Position numbers and translations under genes: made by a program. The notes below the pieces were generated by a model. It had not been told where the DNA came from, did no database searches, and saw nothing but the letters and a program-made list of their open reading frames with translations. Shown one piece after another: positions 8,297 to 14,601 of a stretch of 35,514 bases of DNA (within the stretch, counting starts at the first letter, position 1; every line of letters begins with the position of its first letter). The stretch is from an uncultured Rhodospirillales bacterium (GTDB lineage Bacteria; Pseudomonadota; Alphaproteobacteria; Acetobacterales; Acetobacteraceae): contig CAIYCW010000037.1 of NCBI GenBank assembly GCA_903924855.1, positions 1-35,514 on the forward strand, in the 5' to 3' direction.

Positions 8297-9592
8297 ATGA
8301 ACAACCGTCCCCGCATCGCCGTGATCGGCGCCGGCATCTCCGGCCTTTCCGCCGCCTGGCTGCTGCGCCACACACATGACGTGACGCTGTTCGAGGCGGA
8401 GCCACGGGCCGGCGGGCATGCGGACACGCAGCTGGTGCAGGTGGCCGGCCAGGATGTGGCGGTGGACACCGGGTTCATCGTCTACAACGTGAAGAACTAC
8501 CCCAATCTGATCGGGCTGTTCGACCATCTGGGGGTGGAGACGCTGCCGACCGACATGTCCTTCGGCGTGTCGATCGCCAATGGAAGGCTCGAATATGCCG
8601 GTGGCGACCTGCCGCAGCTGTTCGCCCAGAAGCGCAACCTGCTGCGGCCGCGCTTCTGGTCGATGGTGCGTGACATTCTGCGCTTCTATCGTGAGGCGCC
8701 GGCGCTGTTGGCGGGGTCCAGCATGCAGTCCCTGGGCGATTATCTGGATGAGAACCGCTATGGCGCCGCCTTCGTGGAGGATCATCTGCTGCCGATGGGC
8801 GCTGCGATCTGGTCCGCCTCGGTGGAGGGGATGCGGGCGTTCCCGGCACGGCATTTCGTGCGGTTCTTCACCAATCACGGGCTGTTGCAGGTGAGCAACC
8901 GGCCGGCCTGGCGCACGGTTGCCGGCGGCTCGCGGCATTATGTGTCGCGCATGGTGGCGGATCTGCCGGGGCTGCGCGTGGGCCAGCGCGTTGTGCGGGT
9001 GGCGCGCGACGCCGAGGGCGTTGTCGTGCAGACCGAAGGCGGGGTCACGCAGCGTTTCGAGCGCGCCATTCTGGCCTGCCACGCCGATCAGGCGCTGGCG
9101 ATGCTGGATGCGCCGACCGCACGGGAGCGCGAGGTTCTGGGGGCGTTCCGCTGCCAGGACAATCTGGCGGTGTTGCACACCGATGCCAGCCTGATGCCGC
9201 GCCGCAAGGGGGCGTGGTCGGCGTGGAACTATCTGTCCGAAACCCGGGCGGATCACAGCCAGGCGGTGTGCCTGACCTATTGGATGAACCGGCTGCAATC
9301 GCTTGAGACGAAATTGCCGGTGCTGGTCTCGCTCAACCCGCAGCGCATGCCGAAGCCCGAGCATGTTCTGCTGACACGGCAATACCGCCACCCGCAATTC
9401 GATGCCGCCGCGATGACGGCGCAGACTCAGCTGGGCGAGATTCAGGGCGCGGACAGGCTGTATTTCTGCGGCGCCTGGACGCGCTGGGGGTTTCATGAGG
9501 ATGGCATCGCCTCCGCCGTGAAGGTGGCGGCGTCGCTGGGCGTTGTGGCTCCCTGGGCGGACAGCATGGCCGCCGAGCCGTTGGCCGCATGA
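8297..9592 (+). CDS. FAD/NAD(P)-binding oxidoreductase, flavin amine oxidase-like (COG2907)
   Basis: The 431-residue protein begins with a Rossmann dinucleotide site, IAVIGAGISGLSAAWLL (glycines around 11-16), followed by the acidic end of strand 2 (LFEAEPRAGGH). Near the C-terminus is the second flavin segment LYFCGAWTRWGFHEDGIASA. This is the flavin monoamine oxidase/desaturase fold of COG2907. No membrane segment or signal is visible. Homologues are regularly found next to a cyclopropane-synthase-like gene and a DUF1365 gene, as here, and are thought to act on membrane fatty acyl chains. A desaturation role is inference. The stop overlaps the next start by 4 bp. Confidence 0.88.
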   Translation: MNNRPRIAVIGAGISGLSAAWLLRHTHDVTLFEAEPRAGGHADTQLVQVAGQDVAVDTGFIVYNVKNYPNLIGLFDHLGVETLPTDMSFGVSIANGRLEYAGGDLPQLFAQKRNLLRPRFWSMVRDILRFYREAPALLAGSSMQSLGDYLDENRYGAAFVEDHLLPMGAAIWSASVEGMRAFPARHFVRFFTNHGLLQVSNRPAWRTVAGGSRHYVSRMVADLPGLRVGQRVVRVARDAEGVVVQTEGGVTQRFERAILACHADQALAMLDAPTAREREVLGAFRCQDNLAVLHTDASLMPRRKGAWSAWNYLSETRADHSQAVCLTYWMNRLQSLETKLPVLVSLNPQRMPKPEHVLLTRQYRHPQFDAAAMTAQTQLGEIQGADRLYFCGAWTRWGFHEDGIASAVKVAASLGVVAPWADSMAAEPLAA

Positions 9593-10353
9593 GCACATTC
9601 CTGCATGTGGGCGATGTGGCGCATGTGCGTCACACGCCGTTTCGCCACCGCTTCCGCTACCGGATGTGGATGCTGTCCTGCGATCTGGATGCGCCGCGGC
9701 AATCCTGGCTTTTTCGCCGCAACCGGGCGGGGCTGGTGTCGCTGCATGACGTGGATCACGGCCCGCGGGACGGCTCGGCGCTGCGCCCCTGGGTGGAGGC
9801 GAAGCTGGCGGCGGCGGGGCTGGGCCAGTTCGGGCACGGCATCCGCTTCATGGCGATCCCGCGCGTTCTGGGCTTTGCCTTCAACCCGATCGCGTTTTTC
9901 CTCTGCCATGATGCCGAGGGCAGGCTGGGGGCGGTGATCCATCAGGTGAAGAACACGTTTGGCGGGCAGACCGAATATGTGCTGCCGGTGGAGAACAAGG
10001 CGGGCACGATCCATCAGGAGACTGCCAAGCGCATGCATGTCTCGCCATTCTTTGACATGCAGGGCGGCTACCGGTTCGCATTCTCCAACCCCGATCTGCC
10101 GGAGTTCCGTCTGTGCATCCGCTATGGTGCCGAAGAGACGCCGCGGATGACGGCGGTCATGCGGCTGGCGCGCCGGACGCTGTCCGATTGGCGGCTGGCG
10201 GGGCTGTTGCTGGCGATGCCGCTGATGCCGCTTTCGGTGTTCGTGGCCATTCATCTCCAGGCGCTGCGGCTGTATCTGCGCGGCGCCGTCTATCATCCGA
10301 TTCCCCCCACAGCGCCCAGCGCGCCTGCCACCCCGACAGGAGCCCCCGCATGA
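9589..10353 (+). CDS. DUF1365 family protein
   Basis: The 254-residue protein has the DUF1365 signature: FRYRMWMLSCDLD near the start, then LGFAFNPIAFFLCHD, VKNTFGGQTEYVLP and KRMHVSPFFDMQGGYRF. A hydrophobic stretch near residues 204-220 may touch the membrane, and the tail is rich in proline and alanine. The biochemical role of the family is not settled. It constantly accompanies the COG2907 oxidoreductase and the cyclopropane-synthase-like methylase, which suggests one pathway of fatty acyl modification. Both ends are coupled by 4-bp ATGA overlaps, so equal expression with its neighbours is likely. Confidence 0.88.
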   Translation: MSTFLHVGDVAHVRHTPFRHRFRYRMWMLSCDLDAPRQSWLFRRNRAGLVSLHDVDHGPRDGSALRPWVEAKLAAAGLGQFGHGIRFMAIPRVLGFAFNPIAFFLCHDAEGRLGAVIHQVKNTFGGQTEYVLPVENKAGTIHQETAKRMHVSPFFDMQGGYRFAFSNPDLPEFRLCIRYGAEETPRMTAVMRLARRTLSDWRLAGLLLAMPLMPLSVFVAIHLQALRLYLRGAVYHPIPPTAPSAPATPTGAPA

Positions 10354-11591
10354 GCGGCACAGACGCGACGTTCGATCAGCCTGCGACCCACACCCCGCGC
10401 GACCGCTGGGCGCGCATCGCGCTCAAACTCGCGGGGATGATCCGCTGCGGGCATCTGACGCTGGTGCTGCCCGATGGCAGCCAGCACCGGATTGACGCGC
10501 CGCATGACGGGCCGAAGGCCACCGTGATCCTGCGCGACAACAAGGCGATCCGCCGGCTGGTGACCGGTGGCAATGTGGGGCTGGCTGAGGCCTATATCGA
10601 TGGTCTGTGGGAAAGCCCCGATCTGCGCGCGGTGATGGCACTCGCCGCGGCCAACGAGGCGGAGTGGGAGCAGGCCCTGGCCGGCAGCTGGTGGATGCGC
10701 CAGCTTGGCAGTCTGCTGCACCGGCTGCGGCCCAACACGCGCAGCGGCTCGAAGCGCAACATCGTGGCGCATTACGATCTGGGCAACGAGTTCTACGCCC
10801 AGTGGCTGGACCCCACGATGACCTATTCCTCTGCCCTGTTCACCTCCCCGGATCAGCCGCTGAAGGAGGCGCAGCTCGCCAAGATCCATCGCCTGTGTCA
10901 GGCGATCGGGCTGCAGCCCGGCATGCGGCTGCTGGAGATCGGCTGTGGCTGGGGCGCCTTTGCCGAGGTGGCGGCGCGTGACTATGGCGCGCAGGTGGTG
11001 GGCATCACCCTGTCGCCGTCGCAGCTGGCCTATGGGCAGGACCGGATCGCGCGGGCCGGCCTGTCCGGCCAGGTGGAGCTGCGGCTGCAGGATTATCGCG
11101 ACGTGCCGGAGCGTTTCGACCGCATCGCCTCGATCGAGATGTTCGAGGCTGTGGGCGAGAAATTCTGGCCGGTCTATTTCCAAAGCGTGCGCGAGCGGCT
11201 GCTGCCCGGCGGCATTGCCGGCATTCAGACCATCACCATCGAGGACCGGCTGTTCCCGACCTATCGGAAATCGGCCGATTTCATCCAGCGCCATATCTTC
11301 CCGGGCGGCATGCTGCCCTCCCCCACAAGGCTGCGCGAGGAGGTGCAGCGCGCGGGGCTGGCCTGGCATGGGGAGCATTGGTTCGGCCAGGATTACGCGC
11401 AGACGCTGGCGCGCTGGAATGAGAGTTTCCAGTCGGTCTGGCCGCGGCTGCAACAGGCGACACGGCTGTCGCGCATGCCCTGCGATGCACGGTTCAAGCG
11501 GCTGTGGGAATATTACCTGCTCTACTGCGAAACCGGGTTCCGCGCGGGCTGGACGGATGTGGGGCAGATCCTGCTGGCCCGCCCGGCTTGA
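10350..11591 (+). CDS. Cyclopropane-fatty-acyl-phospholipid synthase-like methylase (divergent bicarbonate site)
   Basis: The 413-residue SAM-dependent methyltransferase acts on unsaturated acyl chains of phospholipids. It shows HYDLGNEFY (141-149), MTYSSALF (157-164), the SAM site LLEIGCGWG (194-202), LQDYRDV and IEMFEAVGE (262-270). Compared from memory with E. coli Cfa, bicarbonate ligands E239, I268 and Y317 are kept (E266, I295, Y349), but C139 is S161 and H266 is Q293. The product may therefore be a methylated chain and not a cyclopropane ring. The ATG at 10350 has AGGAG 7 nt upstream and overlaps the DUF1365 stop. I leave the symbol empty because cfa would imply an activity that is uncertain. 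Confidence 0.9.
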   Translation: MSGTDATFDQPATHTPRDRWARIALKLAGMIRCGHLTLVLPDGSQHRIDAPHDGPKATVILRDNKAIRRLVTGGNVGLAEAYIDGLWESPDLRAVMALAAANEAEWEQALAGSWWMRQLGSLLHRLRPNTRSGSKRNIVAHYDLGNEFYAQWLDPTMTYSSALFTSPDQPLKEAQLAKIHRLCQAIGLQPGMRLLEIGCGWGAFAEVAARDYGAQVVGITLSPSQLAYGQDRIARAGLSGQVELRLQDYRDVPERFDRIASIEMFEAVGEKFWPVYFQSVRERLLPGGIAGIQTITIEDRLFPTYRKSADFIQRHIFPGGMLPSPTRLREEVQRAGLAWHGEHWFGQDYAQTLARWNESFQSVWPRLQQATRLSRMPCDARFKRLWEYYLLYCETGFRAGWTDVGQILLARPA

Positions 11592-12922
11592 GCGGCACAC
11601 CCCCAGGCGTTCTGCCGCTCGGCCGCTTGCTGGCCTATGCGGCGCCGGCCTTGCCGCTGGCGTTGCTCGGCCTGCCGCTGAACGTGCATCTGCCGAATTT
11701 CTGGGCCGGGCCGATGGGCGTGCGGCTGGGTCTGGTGGGGCTGGTGCTGACGCTGGTGCGGCTGATGGATGTGGTGGTGGACCCCGCCATCGGCCGCATC
11801 TCGGATCGCTATCGCACCCGCATCGGGCGCAGGCGGCCGCCGATCCTGCTGGCGGTGCCGGTGGGGATCGCGGGCGGCACGGCGCTGTTCTTCCCGCCCG
11901 CAGGGGCCGGCGCGGTGTGGCTGGCCGGCAGCTACGCGCTGCTGACCATCGGCTGGAGCCTGATCGCCCTGCCCTGGCAGGCCTGGGGGGCGGAGCTTTC
12001 GGAGGATTATGCCGAGCGCACCCGGATTGTGAGCGTGCGGGAGAGCTTCACGCTGCTGGGCATCATCGCCTCCGCGGTGCTGCCGTTCGCCCTGCATCTG
12101 ACCGACCCCGCCTCGGTGCTGCATCTGCTGGCGCTGCTGTGTTTTGGGCTGACCTTGCCAGCGCTGGCGCTGCTGCTGCTGGTGGTGCCGGAGACGAAAC
12201 CGATCGATCATCCGGAGCCGGCCGGCCTGGCGCTGGCGTTGCGCACCGCCTGGGACAACATGGCGTTTCGCCGGCTGCTCGCGGCCTGGACGCTGAACGG
12301 AATCGCCAACGGCATGCCGGCGACATTGTTCCTGCTGTTGTGCCGCTATGTGCTGCAGGCAGAGGCGCAATCCGGCCTGCTGCTGCTGGCGTTCTTTCTC
12401 ACCGGCATTCTGTCGGTGCCGGGCTGGAACTGGCTGGCGGGGCGGATCGGCAAGCATCGGACCTGGTGCTGGGCGATGATTTGGACCTGTGCGGCGTTTC
12501 TGCCGGTGCTGCTGCTGGGGCCTGGGGATTGGAAGGCGTTTCTGCTGATCTGTCTGGCGACCGGGGCCGGGCTTGGCGCCGATCTGGTGCTGCCGCCGGC
12601 GATGCAGGCCGATGTGGTGGATCTGGACACGCTGCGCCATGGCGAGGCGCGGGCCGGGCTGTTCTTTGCCGCCTGGACGATGGCGCAGAAGGCCGGCACC
12701 GCGCTGTCCGCCGGGCTTGCCTTCGGGCTGCTCGATCTTGCCGGATTCGTGCCGGATGCGGTCAACACCGGATCGGCGCTCACCGCCCTTGCCGTGCTCT
12801 ACTGCCTGGTGCCGGTGCTGCTGAAGCTGTGTGCCATCGCGCTTGTGTGGAACTTCCCGATCGATCGTGCCGAGCAGGGTCGCATCCGGGCGGCGCTGGA
12901 TGCGATCCGGGCGCAGAATTGA
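11588..12922 (+). CDS. MFS transporter of the GPH (sugar:cation symporter-like) type
   Basis: The predicted 444-residue inner membrane protein has about 12 hydrophobic segments. Family hallmarks are MDVVVDPAIGRISDRYRTRIGRRRPP between segments 2 and 3 and a charged central loop after VVPETKPIDHPEPAG. I choose the TTG at 11588 because it overlaps the methylase stop (TTGA) in the style of this operon. The next upstream ATG lies deep inside the methylase gene. The substrate is unknown. Homologues accompany the methylase/oxidoreductase genes in other alphaproteobacteria, so the cargo may be connected with the modified lipid. This is inference. Confidence 0.85.
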   Translation: MSGTPPGVLPLGRLLAYAAPALPLALLGLPLNVHLPNFWAGPMGVRLGLVGLVLTLVRLMDVVVDPAIGRISDRYRTRIGRRRPPILLAVPVGIAGGTALFFPPAGAGAVWLAGSYALLTIGWSLIALPWQAWGAELSEDYAERTRIVSVRESFTLLGIIASAVLPFALHLTDPASVLHLLALLCFGLTLPALALLLLVVPETKPIDHPEPAGLALALRTAWDNMAFRRLLAAWTLNGIANGMPATLFLLLCRYVLQAEAQSGLLLLAFFLTGILSVPGWNWLAGRIGKHRTWCWAMIWTCAAFLPVLLLGPGDWKAFLLICLATGAGLGADLVLPPAMQADVVDLDTLRHGEARAGLFFAAWTMAQKAGTALSAGLAFGLLDLAGFVPDAVNTGSALTALAVLYCLVPVLLKLCAIALVWNFPIDRAEQGRIRAALDAIRAQN

Positions 12923-12932
12923 TGCGGCACGG

Positions 12933-13709
12933 ATGAGCTCTGGGCAGAACATGGCAGAGGCATTACCCTATTCAGCCATGCCCGTGCCGATTGCCCCTTC
13001 TGTGCCCCAGGCGAGTCCCCAGGTGATCCCGTTTGGCCGAGCCTTGCGGATCGTGGGCGACGTGCATGGCGATGCGCGTGCGTTTGCCGCCGCGTTGGAG
13101 ACGGATCGCTTTGTCATTCAGCTCGGCGATCTGACGGATTACGGGCCGGACAGCGCCACCACGCTGGAGATGGCGCTGCGCATGCGCGAGACCGGCAGAG
13201 GGCTGTTCCTGCTGGGCAATCACGATCTGAAGCTGGTGCGGGCCATCACAGGGCGGCAGGTGCGAATCGACCCGCCGCTTGCGGCCACGCTCGCAGCCCT
13301 GCCGCAGGCGCTGCGCGAGCGGGCGGCGCCAATGCTAGAGCAGGCGCCGGCCTGGCTGCTGCAGGGCAACCGGTTCTTCGTCCATGGCGGGTTTCACACC
13401 GCCATGCTGGAGGAGGCACCACCGCCCGTGCCGGAGGGTCGCGTCACCGGCGTGCTGGCGCGCGCGCTGTATGGCGAGCACACCGGGCGGGTGCAGAATG
13501 ATGGCTATCCCGAACGCTCGCTGCGCTGGGTGGACCGGATTCCGCATGGGCTTACGGTTTATTGCGGCCATGACCGTCGCAGCACCGATGGGCGTCCCTA
13601 TATCCGCACCAACGCGGCGGGTGGGGTTGCGGTGTTTGTCGACACCGGTGCCGGCAAGGGCGGGCATCTGTCCTGGATCGACCTGCCGCCCGCCTCTTCA
13701 GGGATCTAG
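12933..13709 (+). CDS. PPP-family metallophosphatase (calcineurin-like)
   Basis: The 258-residue protein has all the metal motifs of the serine/threonine or diadenosine tetraphosphate phosphatase superfamily: GDVHGD (42-47), GDLTDYGP (65-72), GNHDLK (95-100), a mid-protein HGGFH and a late CGHDRR. No signal peptide is visible. The substrate could be a phosphoprotein or a nucleotide such as Ap4A. The start is uncertain: ATG 12933, 12951 and 12978 are in frame and none has a strong ribosome site. The core begins near residue 36, so all three keep the domain. It lies 10 nt behind the transporter and 3 nt before the lipoprotein. Confidence 0.85.
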   Translation: MSSGQNMAEALPYSAMPVPIAPSVPQASPQVIPFGRALRIVGDVHGDARAFAAALETDRFVIQLGDLTDYGPDSATTLEMALRMRETGRGLFLLGNHDLKLVRAITGRQVRIDPPLAATLAALPQALRERAAPMLEQAPAWLLQGNRFFVHGGFHTAMLEEAPPPVPEGRVTGVLARALYGEHTGRVQNDGYPERSLRWVDRIPHGLTVYCGHDRRSTDGRPYIRTNAAGGVAVFVDTGAGKGGHLSWIDLPPASSGI

Positions 13710-13712
13710 GTC

Positions 13713-14243
13713 ATGCGCATTCTGCCGCTGTTTGCTTTGCCTCTTGCCGCGGCCCTTGCCGGCTGTGCGTCGATGACACCGGCTGATTTCCACCAGGGCC
13801 AGCCGCCGATGGCGCTGGAGGATTACTTCAACGGCAAGAGCCAGGCCTATGGCCTCTTCTTCGGCCGCAGCGGCGATGTGGGACGGCAGTTCAAGGTGGC
13901 GATGAGCGGGCATTGGGACGCGGCCAGCCAGACCCTCAAGCTCGACGAGGATTTCACCTATGACGATGGCGAGCGCCAGCAGCGCCATTGGATTTTCCAC
14001 AAGGTGGGGCCGAATGACTATGAGGGCACGGCGCCGGACATCATCGGGGTGGCGCATGGCCATGCCGATGGCAATGCCTATGAGATGCACTACACGGCCG
14101 ACGTCAAACGCGGTGACGGCACGGTGCGGCTGGATTTCGATGACTGGCTGTTCCGCCAGAGTGACAACGTGGTGCTGAACAACTCCCGCGCCAGCAAGTT
14201 CGGCATCGAGGTGGGCCAGGTGCAGCTGGTTTTCATCCGCTGA
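13713..14243 (+). CDS. DUF3833 family lipoprotein
   Basis: The 176-residue protein starts with a lipoprotein signal: MRILPLFALPLAAALAGC, lipobox LAGC with the lipidated cysteine C18. The mature part is a beta-rich domain with FFGRSGDVGRQFKV, LDEDFTYDDGERQQRHW and a closing GIEVGQVQLVFIR, as in DUF3833. Position 2 after the cysteine is serine, which allows sorting to the outer membrane. Homologues are known from the same type of cluster (photolyase, COG2907, DUF1365, methylase), so it probably serves the lipid-modification pathway at the envelope. Its exact role is unknown. It is the last gene of the run. Confidence 0.85.
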   Translation: MRILPLFALPLAAALAGCASMTPADFHQGQPPMALEDYFNGKSQAYGLFFGRSGDVGRQFKVAMSGHWDAASQTLKLDEDFTYDDGERQQRHWIFHKVGPNDYEGTAPDIIGVAHGHADGNAYEMHYTADVKRGDGTVRLDFDDWLFRQSDNVVLNNSRASKFGIEVGQVQLVFIR

Positions 14244-14274
14244 CGCGCGTCCCGCCGCCCCGCCGATTTCCTGG

Positions 14275-14303
14275 TTGACCGCGTCACCGCCGCGGCCTAT
14301 GGC
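14275..14303 (+). promoter_or_regulatory. Candidate sigma-70 promoter of the Nramp-like gene
   Basis: TTGACC at 14275-14280 and TATGGC at 14298-14303 are 17 bp apart, the optimal spacing. The -35 box matches five of six consensus bases and the -10 box three of six. Transcription would begin near 14310. This gives a leader of about 240 nt before the small upstream ORF and contains both structured elements described below. Confidence 0.5.
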
Positions 14304-14373
14304 CGAATTGTCGGACACAGACGTCTTTCGACCGTTTTTTCAACCCCGCAAGGAACCCCATGACACCGCGATC

Positions 14374-14440
14374 AGGCTCCCAGCCCTCGGAGTATGACAG
14401 TAGACGCGCAGCGTCTGACTGCATGATCCGAGCCTGCTGG
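14374..14440 (+). promoter_or_regulatory. Structured leader element with alternative pairings (riboswitch-like candidate)
   Basis: A long interrupted hairpin is visible. CCAGC 14380-14384 pairs with GCTGG 14436-14440, CTCGGA 14386-14391 with TCCGAG 14427-14432, and CAGTAGACGC 14398-14407 with GCGTCT-g-ACTG 14411-14421 around the loop GCA. Two facing internal loops (GTATGA-like and CATGA-like) remain unpaired. A competing helix AGGCTC 14374-14379 with GAGCCT 14430-14435 would break the outer part. GGAAC 14352-14356 and GTTCC 14457-14461 could close the whole element. Mutually exclusive pairings ahead of a metal transporter suggest a sensing RNA. I could not match it to the known manganese riboswitch or the M-box. 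Confidence 0.45.
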
Positions 14441-14473
14441 CTCATCGCCCGGGATTGTTCCCTGACAGGTCAA

Positions 14474-14494
14474 GGATCAGCGATCTTCTGATCC
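14474..14494 (+). promoter_or_regulatory. Small hairpin between the leader element and the SD-sequestering stem
   Basis: A perfect 7-bp stem, GGATCAG 14474-14480 with CTGATCC 14488-14494, has the loop CGATCTT. It is not followed by a T run, so it is not an obvious terminator. It lies between the long upstream hairpin and the helix that hides the ribosome site, where it could act as a linker or as part of a switch. Confidence 0.4.
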
Positions 14495-14501
14495 CCCGCC
14501 A

Positions 14502-14548
14502 GGCGCTCTTTCGGGTCCGCACCACTGCCTAGACCCGAAGGAGGCGCC
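14502..14548 (+). promoter_or_regulatory. 16-bp helix that buries the Shine-Dalgarno site of the small upstream ORF
   Basis: Bases 14502-14517 pair with 14532-14548. The helix has 16 pairs including one G-T wobble (14509 with 14540) and a single bulged G (14544), closed by a 14-nt loop. The 3' arm contains AAGGAGG (14538-14544), a full Shine-Dalgarno site 6 nt before the ATG at 14551. When folded, the helix blocks initiation at the small ORF and, through coupling, at the transporter gene. This is what the sequence shows. The signal that opens it is unknown. Confidence 0.75.
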
Positions 14549-14550
14549 AA

Positions 14551-14601
14551 ATGGCCGCCCAGATCCGTGTGACGACCGCGTTCGGCGGCATGGCCGCATG
14601 A
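14551..14601 (+). CDS. Small leader ORF (16 residues) coupled to the Nramp-like gene
   Basis: A 17-codon frame encodes MAAQIRVTTAFGGMAA. It has the best ribosome site in the region (AAGGAGG, 6-nt spacing). Its TGA overlaps the transporter ATG in the arrangement ATGA, while the transporter itself has no Shine-Dalgarno. Translation of the transporter therefore probably depends on ribosomes that finish the small frame. The peptide has no rare-codon run, proline run or other obvious stalling motif, so its role may be positional only. The alternative is that the ATG at 14551 is just a decoy site. Confidence 0.6.
   Translation: MAAQIRVTTAFGGMAA

Noticed and set aside
10945-12936. Long plus-strand frame overlapping the methylase and transporter genes
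   Set aside because: It is low-complexity (Ala, Gly, Arg), out of frame with two clearly identified genes, and shows no motif.
14352-14461. yybP-ykoY manganese riboswitch
   Set aside because: A GGAGTA-like stretch is present, but the remaining conserved loops and pairing order do not fit what I know of the class. It is kept only as an unassigned structured element.
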